From CAVURS01 sp963834425 (GTDB lineage: Bacteria; Actinomycetota; Actinomycetes; Actinomycetales; CAVURS01), in NCBI GenBank assembly GCA_963834425.1, contig CAWIBR010000013.1, forward strand, positions 558,001 to 622,000: a stretch of 64,000 bases of DNA, in the 5' to 3' direction. The notes beneath the pieces were generated by a model, which saw only the letters and a program-made list of their open reading frames with translations, did no database searches and was not told the origin of the DNA. The position numbers were made by a program, and so were the translations under genes. Shown in pieces: positions 39,042 to 47,802 of the stretch. Numbering within the stretch: position 1 is the stretch's first letter; every line of letters starts with the position of its first letter.

Positions 39042-40607
39042 CTACAGGCCCTGGTGCAGCGAGTCGTGACCGACCACGCGGGCCAGGTGGACCCCGAACT
39101 CCAGCAGCTCGCCCTTGAGCGCGGCCTTCTCCAGTCCGGAGAGCTTCGGGCCGACCGTCTCGTCGTCCGGTCGCTCCCACCCCGCCGAGGCGTACGCCGC
39201 GTCCAATGCGGCCTGCACCGGTGCAGGATCGACGCCGCTGAGCTCGGTGGCCAACAGCCGGTCGGTGATCCAGGTCCGCATGTTGCGGAAGCCGAGGTCG
39301 AAGTCGTTGCGCCGGTAGGCCAGTTCGAAGAACCCGCCGAAGTGGAAGAGGAACGCGCCCGCGCACTGCTGCTGGTCCTTCGGGTCGATCGAGGGGGAGA
39401 CCAGGTCGATGCTGACGTGCTTGCGGCCTTCGAGCCCGCTGGCCTCGCGGACCAGTGCGTCGATCAGCGGCTCCAGGTCAGTGGGGTACGACGCCGCCCG
39501 CGCCTGGCGCGCCGGATCCGTTTGCTTGCCGACGATCTCGGCGATCTTGGCCTTGTCCTCGCGGACCTGCTTGAGCGAGTCGGTGATGGCGGCGACGACC
39601 GAGTCCCGCACCTTCGCGGCGACATCGGCGGGCACGCCCTGCGCCTCGACCGCCTGTTTCAGGGCCGCCGTGAGGGTCGGGGCGATGTTGCTGGTCCAGG
39701 CCAACCGGGCGTTGGTCTTCTGCAGCTGCTTGAGATCGTCGTAGATCGACTGGGTGGTCTGCGCGTGCAGGGCCCGGGTCGCGGTCTTCACGAAGGGTGG
39801 CGGGTCCTCGTTGGTGCCGGACCAGGGTGACGAGGTGTGCGGTCCCGAGGGACCGGTGTCGTAGTGGATCAACAGGAACAGCCGGTCGTCGGCACTGTCG
39901 ATCTGCCCGCTGAGGTCGATGGTGCGCCCGAGCGGCTCGTTGTCGGTGGTGCCGCCGTCGGTGTACCAGAACCAGTCGGTGAAACCTTCGAGACCGGCGG
40001 CGGCGTAGGCGGCCGCGTCGTCGTGCCGGTTGATCCGCTTGGCCGGAAAGCCCATCGCGTTGGAGCCGGAGGCGATCGCGCGCTCGGCCTGATCCACCCA
40101 GTCCGTGGTGGCGGGCGTGAACTCGTGGTCGTACCAGTCCTGGAACGTCGTCGCCGCGATCGGCGGGACGTCGGGCCGCTGGAGGTCAGCGACCTTGTAG
40201 GTCAGGCCGGCCAGGCTGGTCAGCGAGAGCGAGACCCGCACCGACTCGGTCTGCGGTTTCACCCCGGCCGCCGGAGCCGCCGGCGGACCCGCGAGCACCT
40301 CGCCGGCGATGCTGGTGAGGGCGTCGGAGGAGAGCGGATAGTCGCCCTTCCCCTTCATGGCGCCGAACGAGGCTTGGTCGACCCAGGCCGCGCTCATCAA
40401 GGCCACCGGATCCTTGCCCTGCAACAACACCTGAGCCGTCATCAGCGCGGTCATCGAGCCGGCCGAGGCCGCGCCGATCGAGTCGATGACCAGGACGTCC
40501 TCGCCGAGGGTCTGCGCCGTCACGAGGAGCGCGGCCAAGGCCCCGCCCTCGTAGGCGCCCAGGGAGACCGCTCCCGGGATGGTCAAGGACAGCCGCAGCT
40601 TCGCCAT
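39042..40607 (-). CDS. Patatin-like phospholipase domain protein with atypical nucleophile elbow
   Basis: A 521-aa protein starting MAKLRLSLTIPGAVSLGAYEGGAL, the glycine-rich oxyanion region of patatins. The nucleophile elbow reads DSIGAASAGSM, so the expected G-x-S-x-G is A-A-S-A-G. The catalytic Asp is in FWYTDGGTTDNEPLG. The middle and C-terminal parts are larger than in minimal patatins. Such proteins hydrolyse membrane lipids or acyl groups. The ATG at 40607 follows GAGGAG; the in-frame upstream extension is unconserved. It converges with the GT-C-like gene with only a few bases between. Confidence 0.8.
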   Translation of the reverse strand: MAKLRLSLTIPGAVSLGAYEGGALAALLVTAQTLGEDVLVIDSIGAASAGSMTALMTAQVLLQGKDPVALMSAAWVDQASFGAMKGKGDYPLSSDALTSIAGEVLAGPPAAPAAGVKPQTESVRVSLSLTSLAGLTYKVADLQRPDVPPIAATTFQDWYDHEFTPATTDWVDQAERAIASGSNAMGFPAKRINRHDDAAAYAAAGLEGFTDWFWYTDGGTTDNEPLGRTIDLSGQIDSADDRLFLLIHYDTGPSGPHTSSPWSGTNEDPPPFVKTATRALHAQTTQSIYDDLKQLQKTNARLAWTSNIAPTLTAALKQAVEAQGVPADVAAKVRDSVVAAITDSLKQVREDKAKIAEIVGKQTDPARQARAASYPTDLEPLIDALVREASGLEGRKHVSIDLVSPSIDPKDQQQCAGAFLFHFGGFFELAYRRNDFDLGFRNMRTWITDRLLATELSGVDPAPVQAALDAAYASAGWERPDDETVGPKLSGLEKAALKGELLEFGVHLARVVGHDSLHQGL

Positions 40608-40702
40608 GTCTGGACTCCTCAGGGGGGCCAATGGGTGCGGCCGGGCAGCCGACACTCACGGGAACCCCTACAGGAGACCGCGCCCGGGCCGGAAATACAA
40701 CG

Positions 40703-41005
40703 TCAGCGCGCCCAGCCGAACGACCCCACGACGACGGCTCCGCTCGGCGCCGGGGGCTCGACACAGCGCGAGCCGATCTCGCGTTGGAAGTCGGCGAAGG
40801 CCGGCAGCGTCGCCAGCGGGTTCTCCGGACCGTCCTGCTCGGCGACGTGGACGAAGCGAGTGCCGTCATCGAGCCGGTAGGTCGTGTAGCGAAAGCCCGC
40901 TGGCTGGAGCTCGGCCAGCGCGGCGTAGACGGCCTCGACGAGGCGCGCGTTCTCGTCCGCGGCTTCAGGGGTGGTGCGGTACTGGACGATGACGTTGGCG
41001 CTCAT
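40703..41005 (-). CDS. Small ABM/dimeric-barrel-like protein
   Basis: A 100-aa protein: MSANVIVQYRTTPEAADENARLVEAVYAAL, then FRYTTYRLDDGTRFVHVAE and a Cys-containing end. The pattern of an N-terminal strand, a long helix and a second strand with a conserved F-V-H-V is that of dimeric alpha/beta-barrel proteins (antibiotic biosynthesis monooxygenase type). It is divergent from an HxlR regulator across a region with two palindromes, so it is probably that regulator's target. Substrate unknown. Confidence 0.7.
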   Translation of the reverse strand: MSANVIVQYRTTPEAADENARLVEAVYAALAELQPAGFRYTTYRLDDGTRFVHVAEQDGPENPLATLPAFADFQREIGSRCVEPPAPSGAVVVGSFGWAR

Positions 41006-41055
41006 GTCGGGCTCCCCTTCGCGGACGGCTGTTGATCCGGCCAACGTACCAGGAG

Positions 41056-41089
41056 ACTTGCGAAGCGCAAGTGTCGTTGCGTACCGCAA
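41056..41089. promoter_or_regulatory. Double palindromic operator between HxlR gene and its divergent target
   Basis: Site 1 (41056-41072) is a perfect ACTTGCG-AAG-CGCAAGT. Site 2 (41077-41089) is TTGCG-TAC-CGCAA, whose right half extends to CGCAAGT. Both share the consensus TTGCG-N3-CGCAA, and the centres are 19 bp apart, close to two helical turns. They lie 22-55 bp from the HxlR start and 51-84 bp from the divergent start. Autoregulation plus control of the small gene is the natural inference. Confidence 0.65.
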
Positions 41090-41110
41090 GTACGACGTTA
41101 AGGTGGGCCC

Positions 41111-41797
41111 ATGCCTGAAGCCCAGTCGTCCGCGCGCAGCTACGACCAGCTGTGTGGCATTGCGACGGCGCTCGACGTGATCGGGGACCGTTGGGCGGCC
41201 CTGGTGGTGCGCGACCTCCTGCTCGGCCCGCTGCGCTTCGGCGATCTGGTCGATGGGCTGCCGGGTATCGGCACCAACACGTTGACGGCGCGGCTCAAAC
41301 ATCTGGAAGGGGCTGGGGTCGTCCGTCGCCGGCTCGTGGACCCGCCCGGGCGGGGCACGGTCTACGAGCTCACCGAGCTCGGCGGTGAGCTCGAGCCGGC
41401 CCTCATGGCCCTCGGTCGCTGGGGCGCCAAGAGCATGGGCCGGTTGCCGGCCAGCGCGGCCACTCGATCGCGCTGGTTGGTGGCCGCCATGCTCGCCTTC
41501 CATGACGACTCCCATCGGGTGAGCCGCGCGACGACCTGGCACCTGCGCCTCAGCGACGGAGACTTCACCGTGCGGGCCGTGGGTCGCGAGCTGGCCATCA
41601 CGGCCGGGGCCCCCGCGGCGGCCGACCTCGTGATCACAGCCGACGACACGCGGTGGCACGCGCTGTTGTCGGGAGGGCTCTCGCCGGCGAAGGCGCTCCG
41701 GGCCCGGCAGGTCACTGTTGATGGTGACCCCGCGCTGCTGGGCACGCTGATCTCGCTTTTCGCCTTTCCGGCCGTCGAGGCGAGTCGCGCCGGCTGA
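41111..41797 (+). CDS. HxlR-family winged-helix regulator with C-terminal SCP2-like domain
   Basis: Residues 1-105 are a HxlR/MarR-like winged helix: DQLCGIATALDVIGDRWAAL, LLLGPLRFGDLVDGLPGIGTNTL and VVRRRLVDPPGRGTVYELTELG. The C-terminal 110 aa (LRLSDGDFTVRAVGRELAIT, LVITADDTRWHALLSGGLSP) resemble an SCP2 sterol-carrier or ligand-binding fold, a frequent fusion in actinobacteria. The protein would bind the paired palindromes just upstream. The effector is unknown, possibly a hydrophobic ligand of the SCP2-like domain. Confidence 0.85.
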   Translation: MPEAQSSARSYDQLCGIATALDVIGDRWAALVVRDLLLGPLRFGDLVDGLPGIGTNTLTARLKHLEGAGVVRRRLVDPPGRGTVYELTELGGELEPALMALGRWGAKSMGRLPASAATRSRWLVAAMLAFHDDSHRVSRATTWHLRLSDGDFTVRAVGRELAITAGAPAAADLVITADDTRWHALLSGGLSPAKALRARQVTVDGDPALLGTLISLFAFPAVEASRAG

Positions 41798-41814
41798 GCG
41801 GGGAGTTCGCTCGG

Positions 41815-42033
41815 TCAGTCGGGCTGAGCCTCGTCCGTCGGCTCGGCGGTCGAGGGCTGGTCCAGAGCGGGTAGCTCCTCGATCCGGGCGCCCTCGTCGC
41901 GCCGGACCATCAGCAGCGGGACGCTCTCATTCGCGTCACCCCAGAAGGTGAACCAGGCATCGGCAAAGGAGCTGTGGTCGGCCTCCAGCTCGGTCGGCTC
42001 CAGGCCGGGGCGCGTGATCCGGAACCTGGGCAT
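41815..42033 (-). CDS. Small acidic hypothetical protein
   Basis: A 72-aa product starting MPRFRITRPGLEPTELEADHSSFADAW, followed by FTFWGDANESVPLLMVRRDE and an acidic, Pro/Thr-rich tail. Codon use fits the genome, and the ATG at 42033 gives a compact protein, whereas upstream codons cross the htrA terminator. No family recognised. Orientation is the same as htrA, downstream of its terminator. Confidence 0.5.
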   Translation of the reverse strand: MPRFRITRPGLEPTELEADHSSFADAWFTFWGDANESVPLLMVRRDEGARIEELPALDQPSTAEPTDEAQPD

Positions 42034-42149
42034 GCCGCACAGCGTCGTCCTGGCTGTTGGCCGGCGCAAGTCCGGGATCCGTTGGGGGACAGCCAAATTG
42101 CCAGGTTTAGTGGGACATCGTCGTACACCGGCAGGGAGACACAAAAGGA

Positions 42150-42180
42150 GTGGCGAGCGGTCCGGCGGACCGCTCGCCAC
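42150..42180 (-). terminator. Intrinsic terminator after the HtrA-like gene
   Basis: A perfect 14-bp stem (42150-42163 with 42167-42180) closes on a 3-nt loop; in the minus direction it is followed by TCCTTTTG, a short T-run. It lies 30 bp after the protease stop codon. This is the clearest intrinsic terminator in the window. Confidence 0.8.
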
Positions 42181-42210
42181 CCCAGTCGGTGGTGACTGCT
42201 CCTCGTTGGC

Positions 42211-43767
42211 TCAGTCAGCCGGGCCGGTGGCCAGCGTGACGGTCACGGTGTGGCTCTGGCCGTTGGTGTCGACGTAGGTCACGGTCGTGCGGTCACCCGG
42301 CTCGTGGCTCGCCATGGTGCTGGTGAGCTTGCTCGCACTGGTGATGCTGGTCGAGCCCACCTTGGTGATCTGGTCACCAGCGACGATCCCGGCGTTCGCT
42401 GCCGGCTGGCCGTCGACGACCTGCCCGACCACCACGCCGCCCGAGCTGCTGTCGGAGCTGACGCTGATGCCCAGGAAGGCCGGGTAGCCGATGTGGATCG
42501 ACGTCGTCTCGTTGCCCGACATGATCTGGTTGGCGATCGAGCGGGCCGAGTTGATCGGGATCGAGTAGCCCTGAGCCGTCCCGCCCGAGCTGGCGGCGGT
42601 GTCGATGCCGACGATCTTGTTGCTCGAGTTGTAGAGCGGTCCGCCCGAGTCGCCGGCCTGGATGTCGGCGTTGGACTCGATCAGCCCGGACAGCTTCTCG
42701 GCGTTGGCCCCCTCATCAGAGGCGGTGATCGACTGGTTCAGCGCCGTGACGGTCCCGGCAGCCGCGCTCGGCGTGCCGCCCGCTCCACCCGCGTTGCCGA
42801 CGCCGGTCACCGAGTCGCCGACGCGCACCGAGTCGGAGTCACCGAAGTTGGCCGTGGCCAGGCCGGAGGCGCCGTCGAGCTTGATGACGGCGATGTCCTT
42901 CGACGGGTCGGTGCCGACCACCTTGGCCGTGTAGGTCTTGCCGGTGGAGACGATGGTCACCTTGATCGACGTCGCGCCGTTGACCACGTGGTTGTTGGTC
43001 AGGATGTCGCCGTTGGAGTCCAGCACCATGCCGGTGCCGGCCCCTGCTGCGCTCTGGTAGCCGAGCTGGGTGTTGACGTCCACGATGCCGACCGACTGCT
43101 TGGCCGTCGCCGTGGCGCCCGTGCCGGAGCCGTCGCTGGACGAGCCGCCGAAACCGCCGGGCGGCAAGGAGTTCGGGTCGGTGCTGTTGCCGAAGCCGAA
43201 CTGACCGAACGGGTCACTCTGCGAGCCGCCGTCGGACGACCCGTCGGACGAGCCATCGTTGGACGAGCCGCCGTTGGCCGAGCTGTTGGGCGCGCCGTTG
43301 GCGGACGCACTGGGGATCTGGACGATCCGCGTGTGGGACTGCGTCGTACCGAGTCCGAAGCCGAGGCAGGCCACCGCGACGAACGCCGCCCCGGCCGCGC
43401 CGATCTTCATCGCCTTGGGGTGCGCGCGCAGGCCCTTGGGTGCCGGCGGGAAGCCCGGGGCGTACTGCGGGGCGGTGGGGTACTGGCCGCCGGTGGGGTA
43501 CTGGCCGCCGGTCGGGTACTGCGGGCCGGTCGGGTACTGGGCGCCGGTCGGGTACTGAGCGCCGGTCGGGTACTGGTACTGGCCGTAGCCGGCCGGGGGG
43601 CCGTAGGGGTTCTGCCCGGCGGGCGGCGCGCTCGGGGGGACGGGCGCCTGCGCCGACGGGTAGCTGGGGGGGATAGGTGCGGTGGGGGGTTGCGGGCTCG
43701 ACGGGATCGCTTGCGTCCACGCCTGCTGCTCGGAGGGCTGCTCCGGCCCTGGCAACTGTTCGGTCAT
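42211..43767 (-). CDS. HtrA/DegP-like S1C serine protease, membrane-anchored, with PDZ domain
   Basis: 518 aa. A cytoplasmic Pro/Gln/Tyr-rich region (1-130) contains QYPTG repeats, then one membrane helix (KIGAAGAAFVAVACLGFGLG). An external Ser/Gly/Asp linker precedes the trypsin-like domain with His in DILTNNHVVNGA, Asp in PSKDIAVIKLDG and the nucleophile in IQAGDSGGPLYNSS. A single PDZ domain (ISVSSDSSSGGVVVGQVVDG, IVAGDQITKVGS) ends the protein. This is the normal actinobacterial layout of envelope stress proteases. The ATG at 43767 is chosen over upstream codons lacking conservation. The promoter should be in 43,768-43,895; a terminator follows. Confidence 0.92.
   Translation of the reverse strand: MTEQLPGPEQPSEQQAWTQAIPSSPQPPTAPIPPSYPSAQAPVPPSAPPAGQNPYGPPAGYGQYQYPTGAQYPTGAQYPTGPQYPTGGQYPTGGQYPTAPQYAPGFPPAPKGLRAHPKAMKIGAAGAAFVAVACLGFGLGTTQSHTRIVQIPSASANGAPNSSANGGSSNDGSSDGSSDGGSQSDPFGQFGFGNSTDPNSLPPGGFGGSSSDGSGTGATATAKQSVGIVDVNTQLGYQSAAGAGTGMVLDSNGDILTNNHVVNGATSIKVTIVSTGKTYTAKVVGTDPSKDIAVIKLDGASGLATANFGDSDSVRVGDSVTGVGNAGGAGGTPSAAAGTVTALNQSITASDEGANAEKLSGLIESNADIQAGDSGGPLYNSSNKIVGIDTAASSGGTAQGYSIPINSARSIANQIMSGNETTSIHIGYPAFLGISVSSDSSSGGVVVGQVVDGQPAANAGIVAGDQITKVGSTSITSASKLTSTMASHEPGDRTTVTYVDTNGQSHTVTVTLATGPAD
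43462..43575. repeat. 18-bp in-frame coding repeat (QYPTG-x units) in the HtrA-like gene
   Basis: GTACTG recurs exactly every 18 bp at 43462, 43480, 43498, 43516, 43534, 43552 and 43570. On the coding strand each unit specifies Q-Y-P-T-G plus one variable residue. Being a multiple of three, copy changes keep the frame and only alter the length of the cytoplasmic tail. Confidence 0.85.
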
Positions 43768-43895
43768 GATCGTTCCTGGCCTCCTTGCCGCGGGACGTTC
43801 CCACCGGCATGGGGATAGTTCTAGTGGTCCATCCGGGGAGTTGACTGGAGCGTTTCCGGACGTTACCTGGGAGTTAAGTGGACGCTCTGTGAAGG

Positions 43896-44875
43896 TCAGC
43901 CGCGCTGGTTCGCCCACGCCTTCTGGGCCAGCAGCTCGGCCACCAGGACCTCCGCCAGCAGGCGCACGTCATCCACGTGGTCCCCGGCGTACCGCAGCGA
44001 CATCGCTGCCTGCGGCAGTTCGGCGCCGACCGAGACCACGGTCGACGCGCGCTCGCTCGTCCAACGCAACAGCTCGTCCTCCCAGTGAGAACCCGCGAAG
44101 AGCAACAGCCGGTAGTCGGTCGTCTTGGTCAGGTAGACGTCGACGTGGCTCCAGTCTCCGGTCTCGCTGCCGACAGCCTGCCGCCGCGGCCCTTCGCGCA
44201 GCATCAATGCAGCCTGGTGAGCAGATGAGAGTCGACGGGCCGGCGCCACCACGTGTGTCCCGTCCGGGCCTAGCAGCAGCTCGCTCAGTCGAGGCAGCCA
44301 GTCGGCGCGCCCGGCCAGCAGGTCGGTCGAGGCCTCGGCTGCGGCGCGCACCAGCCCGGCGGTGTCGGCGTTGGTGCCGGTCAAGCGGCGCTCGAGGGCG
44401 AGCAGTAGTGCGAGCGTGTGCTGGTAGGTCCGGCAGGCCACGCCCCCGACCTCCGCACCGGCCAGCATCGGTACGACGGACTGCACCGTCTGAGCCAGAG
44501 CCGAGCCGGAGTCGTTGGTGAGCAACACGACGGGGCAGCGATCGACGTACTGCGATGCGGCCTGGCGGTTTCACGCGAACCGCCACCGGCCGACACGGCG
44601 ATGACGACCGTCTCCGGACGGGGCGGGGGCAACAGGTCGCTGCTCGACAGCTCGGCCACGGCGTCGATTCCATGGCTGCGTAGTCGCGCGGCCGCGACCG
44701 AGCCTGCGTAGTGGGAGGACCCCATGCCGATGAAGAGCAGGCGCCGGGTCGTCGCCGGCACGTCGGCCCAGGGATCGTCGCGATCGAGTGCGTCGGCCAG
44801 CCGGCCGAGCGCCTCCGGCTTGGTTTCCAGGTCGGTCAGAAACCCCTGAGCATCCACCTGCGCATGGTGCCGCAT
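43896..44875 (-). CDS. SIS-domain sugar isomerase-like protein; one frame change
   Basis: From the ATG at 44875: FLTDLETKPEALGRLADALD, then LLFIGMGSSHYAGSVAAARL, the phosphosugar-binding loop of GlmS/AgaS-type SIS domains, and PETVVIAVSAGGGSRET. An indel near 44,570 leads to CPVVLLTNDSGSALAQ, AGAEVGGVACRTYQHTLALLLALE and a second SIS half with VVAPARRLSSAHQAALMLREGPRRQA. The double-SIS layout without an N-terminal glutaminase domain suggests a ketose/aldose isomerase or deaminase acting on a phosphorylated aminosugar. It heads the left side of the glycan locus. Confidence 0.75.
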
Positions 44876-44957
44876 GCGGTGGGACGCAACGGGTTCGGGC
44901 CCCGGACTCGAGGGGATGCGGGCGGTTGACCATCTTCCGGGTCGCGTGCAGGGTAGG

Positions 44958-45389
44958 TCAGCCCCTCACATGACCGGGCAATGGACGTTGGGGTTCCACA
45001 TCGCGGACGGCCAGCCGGGTTGGGCTTGCACAGCCAGACGAGCAGCGAGTCGATGGTCGGAAGGCCTTAGCGGTTGGGCGAATCCGGCTGGGTTGAGCCG
45101 GACCACCGCCGCACAGCGCCACCCGCGCACCGGCCGCGGCCGCGAGCATTCAGGGCTGGTGCGAGCAGGTCGCTGCCCGGCAGAGCCGCGGGAAGGGTCG
45201 CTCGGTCGTTGTCGGCGTAGCGTCCGGACCAGTGGTCGGCCGTCCAGGAGGGTCAGCGCATTCGACGCCATCGCTAGGACCGGACGGCAGGCGGTGCTCG
45301 GCGGCGAAATGGTGCACGTGGTCGAGGTTGGCCGATGCCAGCACGACCGGAGCGGCCTTGCCGGTCAGGGCCTGGTCCAGTCGATCCAT
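44958..45389 (-). pseudogene. WecG/TagA/CpsF-like glycosyltransferase remnant, multiply frame-broken
   Basis: Pieces in three frames recall this family: APVVLASANLDHVHHFAAEH near the start, ALTLLDGRPLVRTLRR, PGSDLLAPALNA, and GARVALCGGGPA. The order and spacing are right for the N-terminal two thirds of a TagA-type N-acetylmannosamine/glycosyl transferase. At least three frame changes occur within 430 bp and the C-terminal part is not recognisable, so it is called a pseudogene, though dense sequence errors remain possible. The remaining gap up to 45,531 shows nothing else that I can support. Confidence 0.4.
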
Positions 45390-45531
45390 CGACCTGCGAG
45401 CGGGTCGGCAAGTCGATGCGTGACGGCGCCGCACGTGCGCCTGCGGCCATCCGGCCACTCGTCTCACCCCGACCTCGTCGGACCCGGTCGGGCGCTATGG
45501 TCTCACCGCGTCGCCGGTGGAGGAGGTGGGT

Positions 45532-46524
45532 GTGGAGCTGCCGAGCGTCTCGCTCGAGCTGGCTGGTCTCGCACGATCTGGAAAGTGCCGGACGGCCACT
45601 GCGTGAGCTGGTGGAACCCACTGCACCCGGGTTATCCGTACCCGGAGATCAGCGGCCTGTTGCTGCAACTGCTCGCCGACATCGACGCGGCCCCGACGAG
45701 ACGACGTGAACTCGCAGCCGCCCTGCTCGCCGACCTCGATGCTGGCCAGGGGATCCGCCGTGGGGAGCACGCCTACACGTTCGACACCGCGATGGCGGTC
45801 CGTGGGCTGCTGGCCGACGGACATCAGAACGAGCGGACTGAAGATGGCCGCGCAGTTGTTGATCACCGCGGCCGAGCAGCGCAATCCGGCTGCCGGTGGC
45901 CGGTATCCTGGGCCTGCGACCGAGGGGACGCCCTGGTCGATGTCCTTCGGGGCGCACCAGGCCAAGATCTGTGGGGCCCTCCTGACCGCTCGCGCCGCCT
46001 GGGGTCCGGTCCCCGGCGTCGACGACGCTATCCAAGCCTGCGCCGACGCGGCCCTCGCGGTGCAGGAAGATGACGGTCGGTGACGGATCCACGACGCGTC
46101 CCGGGACACCTACGTGCATAGTCATTGCTATGCGGTTGAAGGTTTGATGATGCGGGACGCCGTTGCGGCGCAGGGGGATTCGCCATGGTCGCTACCGGTC
46201 CTTGCAGGGGCTCGATGGCTGGCGGACGTGCAGCGACCGGACGGCAGCCTGGGGGCCTGGCACGACGGCTCGGCCGACAGCGGGCCGGCCCGCACCGACG
46301 CCACGGCCCAGGCCCTGCGGATCTGGACGCTCGTGGATCGGGACCGGTTCGCGGAGCCGGCCGTCCGGGCCGCAGCCGCGCTCCGCCGGAATGTGGTCGG
46401 CTCCCGAGGCGTGCGATACGAGGCGGGCAGCGACGACCTTTGCTCGTGGGCCACCATCTTCGCGGTGCAGGCCCTGTCCTGGCTGGAGACTTCGGACGCC
46501 GGCTCGGCCCGACGGATCGTCTGA
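45532..46524 (+). CDS. Alpha/alpha-toroid protein (terpene-cyclase/prenyltransferase-like fold); three frame changes
   Basis: The GTG at 45532 follows a strong GGAGGAGG. Joined frames read VPDGHCVSWWNPLHPGYPYP, EHAYTFDTAMAVRGLLADG, EGTPWSMSFGAHQAKICGAL, VHSHCYAVEGLMM, ADVQRPDGSLGAWHDGS and DLCSWATIFAVQALSWLE. The spaced helical pairs and the QRPDGSLG turn resemble squalene-cyclase/prenyltransferase toroids and sugar epimerases of the AGE type, but the DxDD cyclase motif is not seen. Indels lie near 45,570, 45,845 and 46,083. The conserved His/Trp/Tyr residues suggest a sugar-binding toroid. It is first of a plus-strand pair with the FAD gene. Confidence 0.5.
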
Positions 46525-46592
46525 GCTGCCGATGAGCTGCCGATGAGCTGCCGATGAGCTGCCGATGAGCTGCCGATGAGCTGCCGATGAGC
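46523..46592. repeat. 11-bp tandem repeat, six copies, at the toroid/FAD gene junction
   Basis: GAGCTGCCGAT is repeated six times without a mismatch from 46523 to 46588, followed by a partial GAGC. The repeat starts inside the stop codon of the toroid gene. Every unit boundary forms ATGA, giving ATG codons at 46532, 46543, 46554, 46565, 46576 and 46587, which rotate through all three frames because 11 is not a multiple of three. Confidence 0.9.
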
Positions 46593-47802
46593 ACGTCGTC
46601 GTCGGCGGCGCGCGGGGGCGTTGGCGTTGCTGACGGCCGCCGCGCTGTCGCCGGACGGTCTCGAGCCGCTCCTGGCGGACGGCGGCCTGACCGTCGTCGA
46701 CTCGGGTCCACGCGAACGGTTCGGCGCCGGCCGGTTGGGGGGCTACCGGGTCCGCTCGGACACACGAGGGCGCGTTTTCGCGGAGTCGCTGAGCTGGCTG
46801 GACCGGGGGTCCGATCAGGCGGTGGCCGACCTGCTCGCCCGGGTCGACACCGACGATCCGGTGCCGCTGCCGGCTGCCGGCCGCTTGCTGGCCTTGGCAG
46901 GAGCTCAGTTGCTCGGGCGACTCGAGGCGGACCCCCGGGTCTCGTTCCTGCCGGCACGAGGCTGGTCTGCCTCCGGCCCGATGGCGACCGCACGTCGTTG
47001 ACCCTGCGAGCCAACGGCCGGGTCCGGACCCAGACCGCTCGACGGGTCTTCCTGGCCCTCGGCGGACGGCCGAGGATCCCACCCGAGTTCGGCGTCTTGG
47101 GGCGGCAGCTGATCCACAGCGACGCGGCCCTGCGCTCGTACGGCGGTCGAGTCCTGCTCGCGGCCCTGCCGCGCCGTCACCGACGGTGCTGGTTGTCGGC
47201 GGGTCGCACAGCGCCTTCGCCGTGACCGGCCGGCTGCTGCGTTCGCGGGTTCCGTGGGGGAGCGGCGCGATCGTCGTGGCTCACCGCAGCCCGGTGCGGG
47301 TGACCTATCCGGACGTGGAATCCGCATGGGCGCAGGGCGTCTCGGTCACCCCCGCCGACGTCTGTGCGGCGACGGGCGTGGTGAACCGGTTCGGTGGGCT
47401 CCGGGCCGACGCGGCCGCCTCTATGCCCGGATCCGCAGTGGTGCCGAGCCGAGAGTGCGCCTGGTGGACCTGAGCGCCGGCGAGCAGCAGATCACAGACC
47501 TGGTCCCGGCGTCAGGACCGGTCATCGCGGCAACTGGCTACGAGTCCGGTGTGTCCGGGCTCTTGGCCGAGGAGGAGGTGACCGAAGGCGCCGAGAGGGT
47601 GGAGCCCGGTTGGGATGGCATGGGCCGGCTACGCGGTGGGTCCGGCGACGTCGTACAGGGTGTCTTCGGGTTGGGCCTGGGCACCCATCGGCCGCGGGGG
47701 CCGGGCACCGGCGGTGAGCCGTCCTTCGCCGGGTCGATCGACGGTTTCTGGTTCTATCAACACATCGTGGCGCCGGCTCTATTGGGCCTGCAGATGTCCT
47801 GA
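46587..47802 (+). CDS. FAD/NAD(P)-binding oxidoreductase (SidA/FMO-like); several frame changes
   Basis: The N-terminus in combined frames gives a dinucleotide motif (HVVVGGG, then RGALALLTAAAL), followed by GLTVVDSGPRERFGAGRLGGY, LALGGRPRIPPEFGVLGRQL and a second Rossmann motif VLVVGGSHSAFAVTGRLL. The later VIAATGYESGVSGLL recalls the ATGY motif of N-hydroxylating monooxygenases such as SidA/PvdA. At least four indels are needed (near 46,600, 46,990, 47,180 and 47,430). It ends FWFYQHIVAPALLGLQ. The start is probably the last ATG of the tandem repeat, in a frame broken right after it. A redox role on a sugar or lipid intermediate is inference. Confidence 0.5.

Noticed and set aside
44890..44915. 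Possible left attachment site resembling the tRNA-Lys T-arm (GGACTCGA)
   Set aside because: Only eight bases match and the flanking tRNA sequence is absent, so chance is likely.
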